Source: a virus. From it: 20,218 nucleotides of DNA. A program made the position numbers and the translations under genes. Each line of letters starts with the position of its first letter. Within the stretch, counting starts at the first letter, position 1. A model generated the notes under the pieces. The model had not been told where the DNA came from, searched no databases, and saw only the letters and a program-made list of their open reading frames with translations. This document shows positions 1 through 8,156 of this stretch, in pieces. Location: IMG/VR virus record IMGVR_UViG_3300007538_000256, positions 1-20,218 of that record, one strand, 5' to 3'.

Positions 1-228
1 AATAGCCTGAAGCGTTAAGTTTCTGGCAACAGCATTGCCTGAGCTTCTAAACAACACATAACCGCGATATTGTGCTGCGGTCAGTGCGACATTACCCGCA
101 GACAAGTCAACAGAAAGGAAGTCATTAGTGGAGCTTTCTATTGCCTGAAAAGCCGCGTTAGCCGTTAAATATTGGTTGACCTGACCCGTCGCTAGCTCTG
201 TTATACCTAAAATTGGTGTGGTTGCCAT
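1..228 (-). CDS. Tail fibre / receptor-binding protein, N-terminal 76 residues (runs off the left edge)
   Basis: Seen: an open frame of 76 codons starts with ATG at 228 and continues past the window edge. The ATG shares its A with the TAA stop of the tail tip gene (TAATG), and an AGAGGTG ribosome binding site lies 8 bases upstream. The protein begins MATTPILGITELATGQVNQY, an opening I recognise from phage fibre proteins and from DUF2793-like proteins, which often start with a '..P.LGl.elatGQ....tvN.A' pattern. Its place directly downstream of the gp15/J-like tail tip is where fibre or adsorption genes usually sit. Inference: it attaches to the tail tip and its missing C-terminal part would contact the host receptor. 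The receptor domain lies outside the window, so specificity cannot be judged. The gene itself is well supported; its exact role is moderately supported. Confidence 0.75.
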   Translation of the reverse strand, partial: MATTPILGITELATGQVNQYLTANAAFQAIESSTNDFLSVDLSAGNVALTAAQYRGYVLFRSSGNAVARNLTLQAI

Positions 229-3200
229 TAAACTGTCACCTCTGAAACAAAGCCCCGTCCGACCGTGGCTGATATTTGATAGACCCTAAACGTAAGGGTT
301 GATTGATTGCCACCAAAGTCTGTCGTCTGGTCGGCGCTTGTGTAAGTTACTGCATTCGTTACCGCTGTTAGTGTTCTTACCACTGTCGCCCCGTTCATTA
401 TATCAATCTCCCAAGACTCCGAGGCTTCCCCAATTAATCTTTCTACGCCGGTAGTCCACCAACTGGTAGATAGTCTGGAGCGCCTTGTCCATGAGAGGTC
501 CCAATCGGTAGCATTAAGGACGCCGGTTGTGTTGATTGGAGATAATGGCTTAAGGTTTACACCATCATAACTAAAAGCAGTATTTGACACCGCGTCTATA
601 TCTTGCGCTGTGGTCAGTCCTCTATAGATACGGTCCACCCCTAGATAGTTAACATCAGCGTTAATAAAGGCTATATCAGCGTCGGATAGAAAAACAAACG
701 TATCGTAATCTTCGTGCAGCCCGGTGGCCCACTCTGTTCCTTTTAGTCCTCTAACTAGCGTGTCTAGCGTGTAAGTGCCGTCAGCGTTTAGTGTAGCATT
801 AACAAACCTACATAATTCCCATCTCCCATCGACACCGTAGGCGAACCAATTTTGCCCCGTCATCATCTGCACCTCGGTAACAGATGAGAGTGTCATTCCG
901 GAGCTATAAAGGTCAACAATCAAAGAGCTATCCCGGTCGATCACGTCCCCAGCGTGTACCGCTAGAGGCGCATCTACCAATCCAGTCACAACAGACGCTC
1001 CAAACCCTTGAATGGGCTTCCAAGTCTGTCCGGCATCATTGGACCGAGCAATAACCCCACCCGGCCAAGTGCTGCTAATTCCGCATAGAGCCGCCGGATA
1101 GCCATAGCCGTCATCTTGGTCCCTAACCAAAGGGATGTCCAAGAGAGTCATAATAGCGTCCCCAGAGTACGCGATGGTTCCGGTGGGAGCAGTCCCTGTG
1201 GCGCCTACCGCGTTTGGAGTATATACGGCGGAATCGTTCGCAACAGCTTCAACCTCTAGCCGCCCGTCGTCAAGGTAGCCAATAGCCGTTAATCTAAGCT
1301 CTAGTGTTGCGTATGGCGCAACAATCGTTATCACGTCCGCTGGCTGTAGGTCGTTATAAGTATGTGGCAAGGTAAACGAATAAGAGTCCCTTTCTACCCA
1401 CTGGGTATACTGGATAATTTCAGCCAATCCCGCCGCCTCGTCTGGCGTAAACACGATTGGAAAATCTAGCTCCATAATATGGACTGTCGCAGAAGATCGG
1501 CGGTCTGGCGAGTCTTGTTGATTTATATCGTAATCTCTTGCGTCGTCTAGATGCTTAATAATTACACGCTGCGGCAATTCGCTGTCCATCTCGCGCTGGT
1601 GGTCGATAATCACGCCGCCAACACCCCGTCCAACTATTGCGTCGAGGTCGTCATAATCCACCGTTTTTACGGAAGCCTGTCCGCGTGGTACGCACTTAAT
1701 CTGATAGCCGTCCGGGATTACGTCAAACTGATAGGCATCGGCTAAAGGCTGGAGCGATGACCTAATGGACTGAATGCCAGACGTTCTAAAACCTCGGACC
1801 GTATCAGACAAAAGGGAAACATTAATATCCGCTAACTCTATTAACTCAGACCTGACCATCCGCTCGGACACCACATCAGAGAGAGGTTTTGTGCTAGTTG
1901 ATATGTTGGGTAACTTCCAATGCTCTATAGAGCTGTAGGTCTGGCTAGTAATATGGCCGGTAAATCGGGTTAATATTTGCCCTGATACGGAGAAATCATT
2001 CCGCTCTAAGCTAGCGGTAGCCTCTAGATAGCCTATATCAATTTGGCCGGTGGCCGTTTCGTTGGTTGGGTCAAGCCCCCAAAACGTTGTTGGAGCGTTG
2101 GTGGGGCTACCCCCAACCCACAAGAGGCCGGTGGAATCGTCAAAATGTGCGCGGTTGACCTGAAGGGTGTAATTAATCCCAGAAAAAAGCGTGGTGGTAT
2201 CTATGGTTTTAATTAAAACAAAGTCCGTGTCATAAAGGTCTACGGCGCTGTTTCTTACAACATAGGCGGTCCCGCTATTATCTACAGCCATAGCAAGTGG
2301 ACTAGAAGCCACCGAAGCCTCTTGAAGGCTAAATTGTAATTCTTTATATATTTTATTAGATGTGTTGTTGTAGCCATAAAGAGTGTTGTTTTTATAGACC
2401 AATCGGCCCGAGCTGCCGAAAAAAGAGTCTCCTACACCATAATCAGCAAGCCATGGTTTCCAAGTTATAGGGAGTAAATAGGGCTCATCACCATGGCATA
2501 CCGAGCGGGATGAGATGACGGTTCCACCAAGGAGGCTAACCGTGGGAATTTTCTGCTCCAGCCCAACATTAGTCCAATGATATGCCCTCGTCGCGTCTGT
2601 TGTCTCGTTGTGTAAAATAGAGCTTTCTGCGGTTAGATAGTAGGCGTTATGGGACGTTCCAGTATAAATGCCATAGCTCTCTTCTATTTGCTGGTGGCTT
2701 ATATTAACTGCAACCTCGTCGGTCGCGTTGCTAATAAGCTCCACTTTGACTTGTGCGCCAGCAATAGAGTTCCCATGTCTAGCCAAGGGCCAGTCATACA
2801 AAACGATATAAGACATTCCTCTATAGGCTGGACAATTCCCCACCCCTAAGTCTGCCTCCATTCTTGGGTCTGGACTCTGTGAGTCACTCCCAACATAGAG
2901 CCTTATTTCTCCATCTGGCCCCGGCGTTGGCGTTGCTTCTAGTGCGCCGTTTAGCGTGTCTATGTTTCCACTGTTATAAAGTGGAGCCAAAGGGAATATC
3001 TTGTCCGATTCGATCAACGTCCCGACATCAGTGGCGCCTGTGTCTACTACCAAGTCAGCGCCCACCCATATACGCCGGAGCCCGTCCACTTGGTGGTCGG
3101 TTAGCCCTACCGCAAACGTAGCGAAATAAGTATAAGTTGTGGTTTCGCCACCACCTCCGCCGCCCTTACCGCCGGAGTCCTCTTTAGTTACAACCTCTTT

Positions 3201-3449
3201 TATCTGGCCGTTTTCGACCCAAAAGACATTACCGAGCGCTGAAATGGTTCCGTCAATGTCTGCCAGCCCGACGCCATAAGCCGCCGTTTGTGCAGATAAG
3301 TCACTTATTCTAGGCCCTTCTTGATCTGGCCCTGTTACCGGGTCTAGAGCGCCACCAATAGCCATCCCGATAGAAGCCCCACCGGGGCCGCCAAGAATGC
3401 CACCAATGACGCCACCAACTACCGACCCAATGCTAATACTGTCAGTCAT
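228..3449 (-). CDS. Tail tip / host-specificity protein (gp15/J-like baseplate hub with Phage-tail_3 domain)
   Basis: At 1073 residues this is the largest protein in the window. Residues 8-35 are a glycine-zipper-like hydrophobic stretch (GGVIGGILGG then GGASIGMAIGGAL), typical of the N-terminus of gp15/J-type tip proteins. Residues 93-101 are a glycine-rich linker. Residues about 525-740 match my memory of the Phage-tail_3 family and flanking hub domains, with SELPQRVIIKHLDD, an aromatic-rich stretch around 688-698 and a following DVITI strand. The C-terminal third is beta-rich and has a DGRWELCRF segment and LVRGLKGTEW, common in RcGTA-gp15-like proteins. Residues about 320-510 look like an extra beta-rich insertion. 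I do not see the glycoside-hydrolase TIM barrel of RcGTA gp15. The ATG at 3449 overlaps the upstream TGA (ATGA). Inferred role: central tail-tip spike that contacts the cell surface, helps penetration and anchors the fibre protein encoded downstream. Confidence 0.85.
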   Translation of the reverse strand: MTDSISIGSVVGGVIGGILGGPGGASIGMAIGGALDPVTGPDQEGPRISDLSAQTAAYGVGLADIDGTISALGNVFWVENGQIKEVVTKEDSGGKGGGGGGETTTYTYFATFAVGLTDHQVDGLRRIWVGADLVVDTGATDVGTLIESDKIFPLAPLYNSGNIDTLNGALEATPTPGPDGEIRLYVGSDSQSPDPRMEADLGVGNCPAYRGMSYIVLYDWPLARHGNSIAGAQVKVELISNATDEVAVNISHQQIEESYGIYTGTSHNAYYLTAESSILHNETTDATRAYHWTNVGLEQKIPTVSLLGGTVISSRSVCHGDEPYLLPITWKPWLADYGVGDSFFGSSGRLVYKNNTLYGYNNTSNKIYKELQFSLQEASVASSPLAMAVDNSGTAYVVRNSAVDLYDTDFVLIKTIDTTTLFSGINYTLQVNRAHFDDSTGLLWVGGSPTNAPTTFWGLDPTNETATGQIDIGYLEATASLERNDFSVSGQILTRFTGHITSQTYSSIEHWKLPNISTSTKPLSDVVSERMVRSELIELADINVSLLSDTVRGFRTSGIQSIRSSLQPLADAYQFDVIPDGYQIKCVPRGQASVKTVDYDDLDAIVGRGVGGVIIDHQREMDSELPQRVIIKHLDDARDYDINQQDSPDRRSSATVHIMELDFPIVFTPDEAAGLAEIIQYTQWVERDSYSFTLPHTYNDLQPADVITIVAPYATLELRLTAIGYLDDGRLEVEAVANDSAVYTPNAVGATGTAPTGTIAYSGDAIMTLLDIPLVRDQDDGYGYPAALCGISSTWPGGVIARSNDAGQTWKPIQGFGASVVTGLVDAPLAVHAGDVIDRDSSLIVDLYSSGMTLSSVTEVQMMTGQNWFAYGVDGRWELCRFVNATLNADGTYTLDTLVRGLKGTEWATGLHEDYDTFVFLSDADIAFINADVNYLGVDRIYRGLTTAQDIDAVSNTAFSYDGVNLKPLSPINTTGVLNATDWDLSWTRRSRLSTSWWTTGVERLIGEASESWEIDIMNGATVVRTLTAVTNAVTYTSADQTTDFGGNQSTLTFRVYQISATVGRGFVSEVTV

Positions 3450-3850
3450 TTTACAACCCTATAAACGTGAGTTAGGCAGTGCTTCCAAGAATTAAAGCTC
3501 TGCTCCACTACCCGCCCGGTGGCGTAATAGGCGTGAATAAGGGAGCTGCCCGTAAAAATGCCAATGTGTTGCGGTTCCTTTTTGATTCTAAACAAAACAA
3601 CATCTCCAGCCTGTAAGTCTGACTTTCCAACCTTAACCAGATTTGGCTGATTTAATAGAGCCTCTTCTAACAGACCCTCGTATGGTCGTCGCGGATAGCC
3701 TTTCACATCATTACAGGCTAAACCCAGCCCATTAAAGACGTGAACCAAGAGCCCAGCGCAATCCAGCGCAAGGCCCGGGACCCTCCCTTGATGCCTAAAC
3801 GGAGTCCCTATGCAGTCTCTGGCTAATTCTATTGCTTTCTGTTGCATCAT
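3446..3850 (-). CDS. NlpC/P60 family cell-wall peptidase of the tail tip (gp14-like)
   Basis: This 134-residue protein has the NlpC/P60 cysteine peptidase layout. The nucleophile is Cys31 in LDCAGLL, the catalytic His is probably His95 in QHIGIF, and His106 in LIHAYY is the likely third polar residue. The N-terminal IGTPFRHQGR and the LQAGDVVLF turn before the histidine are also typical. Its size equals a bare catalytic domain. In phages with a GTA-type tail tip this gene lies between the DUF2163 hub gene and the gp15-like gene, as here. The family hydrolyses peptide cross-links in peptidoglycan, so the inferred role is local opening of the cell wall during DNA injection. ATG codons lie at 3850 and 3847; I chose 3850 because it makes the ATGA overlap with the upstream stop. 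The ribosome binding site is weak (GGAAA), which fits translational coupling. Confidence 0.9.
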   Translation of the reverse strand: MMQQKAIELARDCIGTPFRHQGRVPGLALDCAGLLVHVFNGLGLACNDVKGYPRRPYEGLLEEALLNQPNLVKVGKSDLQAGDVVLFRIKKEPQHIGIFTGSSLIHAYYATGRVVEQSFNSWKHCLTHVYRVVK

Positions 3851-4740
3851 TGGCCGTTATTTCCATGCTTGCTGTAGGCCGTGGATGTAACTAGGTCGGC
3901 AAACCCGCCATAATTAACAACATTACTATATTTAGTAAGACAGTCGCCGGAGCGCACCCCATTACAACCCGGGACCATATTATAAGTATCTCCAACTTGG
4001 ATAGCGGAATATGCCGCCATATATTGGGTTATTGTACCACCCGCCGTATGTGTTTTTATCTCTTGAGACCTGAGCCCCGCGTTGTTGCCGGTTAGCCACA
4101 AAACTGAGCCATAGTCAAAATACCCAACAGCCTCAGCTCGACCTGAGTCCGCCCAGACTTTACTCGATGTAACGCTTGTCACCGTACCCGAAACTAGAAA
4201 GTCGGCTAAAGCTGGCCCGTCTGGAGCTGCTCTTGGCCCTGTACATCTTGACCTCTGGACTGGAAGAGTGTCTCCGTCTATTGTTTCGTCGAACAAGGTC
4301 CAAGGACATTTAGGCCCATACGTCCTTCCGACTGACTCGTTAAGTGCGTCTATTAAGTGCATCTTCTCAATAACATAGCGGTCATCTTGGAGTCTGGTTT
4401 TACCAAAAAGAAACTTACCTATTGGCTCCTCGTCAACAACTGGAGCGGAGAAGGAGGTCTTAAAAACGTACGCTTTCGCATTATCAAAGATGCCGGAGGT
4501 TAGTTGTGTTCTGCTTATTCCTGCCGCGTCGAAAATACCTTGTAAATCTATAACATCGGGAGAGAATGACGTGCTTGCCGCATAGGACGTGGGCTGGTAG
4601 CCCAAGTCCGCCCGGTATATGTCGCCATTACTCATGGTGATGGCGTGAGGATAAGCCGCGAGCCGGAGAATGGTTCCGTCTACTGCTTCAATTCTGGCGC
4701 ACATTACGCTAGTTTCCGGGTCTGCAACTGTGGACTTCAT
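3847..4740 (-). CDS. DUF2163 / phage_BR0599 family tail hub protein (gp13-like)
   Basis: 297 residues. The N-terminal half has the DUF2163 pattern: short strands, YRADLGYQPTSY, a 'DVIDLQGIFDAAGI' stretch and IGKFLFGKTRL. The C-terminal part has the BR0599-type ending: GDTYNMVPGCNGVRSGDCLT followed by NVVNYGGFADL. Five cysteines are present. Four of them (Cys145, Cys166, Cys259, Cys267) lie in the C-terminal half in positions comparable to the cysteines said to hold an iron-sulphur cluster in the RcGTA hub and, independently, in lambda gpL. Inferred role: hub ring between the distal tail protein and the tip spike. ATG at 4740 is preceded by AAGGCGG. The stop overlaps the start of the NlpC/P60 gene. 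The DUF2460, DUF2163, NlpC/P60, gp15 order is itself strong evidence. Confidence 0.88.
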   Translation of the reverse strand: MKSTVADPETSVMCARIEAVDGTILRLAAYPHAITMSNGDIYRADLGYQPTSYAASTSFSPDVIDLQGIFDAAGISRTQLTSGIFDNAKAYVFKTSFSAPVVDEEPIGKFLFGKTRLQDDRYVIEKMHLIDALNESVGRTYGPKCPWTLFDETIDGDTLPVQRSRCTGPRAAPDGPALADFLVSGTVTSVTSSKVWADSGRAEAVGYFDYGSVLWLTGNNAGLRSQEIKTHTAGGTITQYMAAYSAIQVGDTYNMVPGCNGVRSGDCLTKYSNVVNYGGFADLVTSTAYSKHGNNGQ

Positions 4741-4750
4741 CTATACCGCC

Positions 4751-5623
4751 TTAAGGGTTTAGTAATTCAACGACGGAAACGGATACGCCTAAAGTCTCAA
4801 AATTGGCATAAGTAACGCCGGATAGATCGCTATCAAAACGACAAGGAATGTCAAATTCGCAACCGGCCCTGACTGTTTCTCCGGTCTGTGGGCTGGTATT
4901 AGTTACTCCGCCGGATGTGTAAGCCGTGTAAGCCGTGGAGTCTATGTCTAATGTAATAGTGGTAGACGTCCTAGCTGTTACCGTTCCACGCTGTCCATTA
5001 ATCTCCGTCATTCCCACAACACTGGATATATATACAGTATCATCCACAGCATAGGTATTGGCCCCAACAGTAAGAACCGCAGAAGCCGCCGCAGTTATAG
5101 CGGTGATAACGCCAGCATTGTCCGCTGTAAAAGTTATTAGCCCGGTGGTGGTGTCCACTGTCCAGTCGTTAAGGACTTGGATATTTCCATTAGTGGGGTT
5201 TGTTATACCGACCAGCGTGGTTGCTGCTACCGGCTTTAGCACCCTGCGGCGTATGGCTGTTGACCCGCCCTCTGTCCCATACCATCGCGTAATCTGATAG
5301 ACCTCAGAGGAAGAAAGAACCGCAAGCTGGTCAGCGTATGTCGGCGCATCTTTGTAGTTATTGGTCGTAAAGTCTGAAAGGTTTTTCACTCTAAACCCAC
5401 CAAACATCCCTCCAGATCGAGCCCACAGGCCTAGTATTTCCGAGATAATCCAAGTATCTAGGCGCAGAGAGTAACCAAAATCATGTTCCATTATCATATA
5501 AGGATGGCGGAGGCTCCGGTATTCGTTGCCGCCGTTTGTGGTGGTAATCTGCACCGCCGTCGTCTCGCTAAAAGCCGAGCCATAATCTATGGCTATGGCA
5601 AGCTGCTCTTCTATAAATGCCAT
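4751..5623 (-). CDS. DUF2460 family distal tail protein (gp12-like), with an inserted FCCH-like domain
   Basis: The ATG at 5623 shares its A with the tape measure TGA (TGATG) and has AGAGG 8 bases upstream. An in-frame TTG one codon earlier is less likely. The product is 290 residues. Residues 1-170 carry DUF2460 hallmarks: an N-terminal strand ending in IDYGSAFSE, SGGMFGGFRVKNLSDFT in the middle, QITRWYG, then RRVLKPVAATT and TTGLITFT. The C-terminus (AGCEFDIPCRFDSDL and the terminal VELL) is also the family ending. Between them, about residues 170-242, is an extra segment, DDTVYISSVVGMTEINGQ onward, that resembles the FCCH-like beta domains found in many phage tail proteins. Ordinary family members are about 200 residues, so the excess length is this insertion. 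Inferred role: the ring joining the tail tube to the hub. Confidence 0.85.
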   Translation of the reverse strand: MAFIEEQLAIAIDYGSAFSETTAVQITTTNGGNEYRSLRHPYMIMEHDFGYSLRLDTWIISEILGLWARSGGMFGGFRVKNLSDFTTNNYKDAPTYADQLAVLSSSEVYQITRWYGTEGGSTAIRRRVLKPVAATTLVGITNPTNGNIQVLNDWTVDTTTGLITFTADNAGVITAITAAASAVLTVGANTYAVDDTVYISSVVGMTEINGQRGTVTARTSTTITLDIDSTAYTAYTSGGVTNTSPQTGETVRAGCEFDIPCRFDSDLSGVTYANFETLGVSVSVVELLNP

Positions 5624-7845
5624 CAATTATACCTCTTAGCGTTGGCGGTCATTTGGTTGAATTTGCGGGCTGCATCTGCCCCCGCTCGTTTAGCCGTATC
5701 TCTATCTGTAACGCCCGGGAAGTTAAAGCTAATATTACTTGATGCGCCGCCGGCGGATTGTTGTTTTGTTAAATCTATTATCTTCTCGTCTGGATGGACT
5801 ACGCTAAGAAAGCCGCCTTTCCCATCTACTCCGCCAGACCGTGGCCCGCTCGGAGTATTGCCGCCGCCGTCAAAACTTAGCAAGCCTTTGATAATAGAGC
5901 CACCAATACTGGGACCATCGCCTGAGTCTGCCCCAAAGAGTGTGGACCCTGATTGCTGTAGCTTCAGCGCGGCCAACTGGATGAGTATTTTAGCGATTGA
6001 GGCGATAAAGGCTTTTTCCCAGTCCTCTACCCCACCAATGGCGTTAGTAATGCCGGTCATAAGAGAGTCGTCTATCTCGTCGCCAAGCTCCGCTAGTTGC
6101 TTCCCGAATTCGTCGTTTTCTTCTTTAACTTGGGCTATCTGGCCCTTAATCTGACCTACGCTTGTAGCGTATTGGTCTACAGATATTTTTCCCTCATCCA
6201 AGGCAATGCCCAGCATCAGAATATTCTCTTGTAGGCTGGCAATCTCTTTCTCGGCGTCCGGCATCGCCTCGTCAATAATCTCTTGGACCTTCTCGGCAAA
6301 CTCGGCTTGAGCTTCTAGAGCGTCCAGCTCTACAGCTAACTGAATAAGGCGCTGCTTTTGTAGGTCGTTAAGCTGGGACAAAGCCCCTAGCTCCACCTCG
6401 TAGCGGATTTCCGCCGCCTCTCCAGTCTGACCAAACAGAGCCTTTTGTTTTGTTAGGCTTTCCAAGGTCCGGTCGTTTAGGTCTTGGAGCTTCTTAGCCG
6501 CCGCCAACTCATCTTTAGAGGCGCCACCGCCAAGGCTGACCCCTTTTGCATCTGCTCTCAGTGCTGCCAGCCTAGCCTCTCTAGCCTTGCGTTCATCTTC
6601 TGTGGCTGCTCTAGCTAAATCGCGCCGAGCTGACTCAACGGCAGAGACCTCTAGAATGGCGTCTCGCTCTTGAATAATAAGGCTAAGGCTATCTAGCCTA
6701 ACCTCATCCAATCGCTCCATAGACTCACGCCTACGGGCTAGAGCGGCGTCTACCGTGTCGTCGTTAAAAATGGCTGCTACAGCGTCCGCGAAAAAGGTAG
6801 CCCGGACTTCACCTCGGGCAAATGTGTCTGCAATTTCGGTCCCTACAATCTGCATTAAGGCCCGGATGTTGACGGGTAATTGCTTAAAGGCTGTAATGAT
6901 TGTGTCTACAACACCGCCGCCAATATCGCCCAACAGCTCCATTTCGTCGCTGGTATCACCAAGGGATGAAATAGTGGCGTCGATACTGGACCGCCATAAG
7001 GACATCGCGTCCAAGATGCCGTCAGTTAAAGCCCCGCTATCTAGGAATTTCGATATGCCTAGAATACTATTAGCAAAGTCACCACTGGCCCCGGTCGCCT
7101 CATCCAGCAATCCGACGGTCCGCGTCATACTGTTCCCTAAGACGGTAAAGGACTGCGAAACGGTTGAGCGTATAGTCTCAAATTGGGCGTTAACACTATC
7201 AGCCTGTGATTCTAAGGCGTCTATGACGTTTTTAGCTGTCAATGTACCGCTTTCGCCCAATGCCTTTAATTGGCCTATTTCGACCCCTAAGCCCTTGGCT
7301 ATTGCTTGCGCTAGTGCTGGAGCTTGCTCTAGTACGGAGTTAAGCTCTTGGCCTCGGAGTGTGCCCGCTGCAAAACCTTGACCAAGCTGGATCAGTGCCG
7401 CGTTAGCTGCTGTTGCAGACGTACCCGATATAGCCACCGCTTTGGAGATAGTATCGACAACACCGGCCACACGTTCGCCGGATATACCGAGCGCGTCTTG
7501 GTTGGTTGCTATTCGTTGGTAAAGTTCTGCTACATTTTCGAGAGGTTGGCGGGCCTTCTGAGCAATCTGGAAAACGCTATCCTGAGCCGCCGCTAGTGAT
7601 TCCGTGGAGTCTGTTACCAGCCGGAGCCTGTTACCAAGAGAGGTCCAAGCGTCCGCCGCCGCCAGTATTTGCTTGGTCCCAAGAAACACAGCAATGGGCC
7701 CAGCGATACGCCGGAAAGCCTGACCTAGTTGGTCTGTGGCCTTCTCTGTCTTGTTGCCTTGTTTCTCTAGCCCTTTTAGGTCTTTTTGGCCCTTTTTTAC
7801 TTGCCTACTATCAACCCCGAGGACTAAATTAGCGCGCTCTGTCAT
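5623..7845 (-). CDS. Tape measure protein
   Basis: 740 residues. Residues about 65-240 match the tape-measure N-terminal domain family (TIGR02675-like), with GNRLRLVTDS, ELYQRIATNQDALGI, LIQLGQGFAAGTLRGQEL and LGESGTLTAKNVIDALE. Residues about 370-580 are rich in Ala, Glu, Leu and Lys and look helical or coiled-coil. Residues 657-694 are the glycine-rich 'GGGNTPSGPRSGG ... HPDEKIIDLT' segment common near the C-termini of lambdoid and Mu-type tape measures. Inferred role: it sets tail length, fills the tube before injection and leaves first. At roughly 1.5 angstrom per residue the tail would be about 110 nm at most. The ATG at 7845 overlaps the TGA of the chaperone T frame (ATGA). Its position after the G/GT frameshift genes is diagnostic. 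Confidence 0.95.
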   Translation of the reverse strand: MTERANLVLGVDSRQVKKGQKDLKGLEKQGNKTEKATDQLGQAFRRIAGPIAVFLGTKQILAAADAWTSLGNRLRLVTDSTESLAAAQDSVFQIAQKARQPLENVAELYQRIATNQDALGISGERVAGVVDTISKAVAISGTSATAANAALIQLGQGFAAGTLRGQELNSVLEQAPALAQAIAKGLGVEIGQLKALGESGTLTAKNVIDALESQADSVNAQFETIRSTVSQSFTVLGNSMTRTVGLLDEATGASGDFANSILGISKFLDSGALTDGILDAMSLWRSSIDATISSLGDTSDEMELLGDIGGGVVDTIITAFKQLPVNIRALMQIVGTEIADTFARGEVRATFFADAVAAIFNDDTVDAALARRRESMERLDEVRLDSLSLIIQERDAILEVSAVESARRDLARAATEDERKAREARLAALRADAKGVSLGGGASKDELAAAKKLQDLNDRTLESLTKQKALFGQTGEAAEIRYEVELGALSQLNDLQKQRLIQLAVELDALEAQAEFAEKVQEIIDEAMPDAEKEIASLQENILMLGIALDEGKISVDQYATSVGQIKGQIAQVKEENDEFGKQLAELGDEIDDSLMTGITNAIGGVEDWEKAFIASIAKILIQLAALKLQQSGSTLFGADSGDGPSIGGSIIKGLLSFDGGGNTPSGPRSGGVDGKGGFLSVVHPDEKIIDLTKQQSAGGASSNISFNFPGVTDRDTAKRAGADAARKFNQMTANAKRYN

Positions 7846-8156
7846 GGTAACAACCTATTAATCCGCATTAAAACCGTAGCCTCCCAGACTTTTAACTTCC
7901 TGCCGGTTAGGGTTTGCCAGTGGGCCATCTCTGTATAAGTTAACGGAGGCTTTATTTCCAAAAACCAAGCCCAGAGGTAATCCATGTCCGCTGGGCAGTC
8001 TCCATGGTCAACTAGCTCTTTAGGTTTGCGCCCTGTGTGTTTCCATACTGCCTGTAAGTGCCCCTTTATTGTCACCCCATCCGTGGAGCCTTGCGGAGCC
8101 TGTAGGAGGGCGATCTCACCCTCACACCAGCTTAGGAATCTTTGGACGCTTTCCCG
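7842..8156 (-). CDS. Tail assembly chaperone, T extension read by -1 frameshift (GT protein)
   Basis: This is the -1 frame that continues the G gene after the slippery run at 8162-8156. It is open from there to the TGA at 7844-7842, giving 104 residues (RESVQRFLSWCEGE onward). The fused GT product starting at 8518 would be about 225 residues. A GTG codon at 8075 could start an isolated 77-residue protein, but it has no properly spaced ribosome binding site, and the frame is already coding-like before it. The frame offset between 8518 and 8075 is exactly -1, and the region lies directly before the tape measure gene, as in lambda G/GT. Inferred role: GT binds the tape measure through the T part and recruits tail tube subunits; it is not in the finished virion. 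Confidence 0.8.
   Translation of the reverse strand, partial: RESVQRFLSWCEGEIALLQAPQGSTDGVTIKGHLQAVWKHTGRKPKELVDHGDCPADMDYLWAWFLEIKPPLTYTEMAHWQTLTGRKLKVWEATVLMRINRLLP

Noticed and set aside
5483-6154. Plus-strand frame of 223 codons, and other plus-strand frames such as 6755-7381 and 15635-16213
   Set aside because: They are mirror frames of well-recognised minus-strand genes (tape measure, DUF2460, MuF), have no family resemblance and no operon context.
7842-8075. Stand-alone 77-residue gene starting at GTG 8075
   Set aside because: No well-spaced ribosome binding site, and the same frame is open and coding-like back to the slippery run, so a frameshift fusion is the better explanation.
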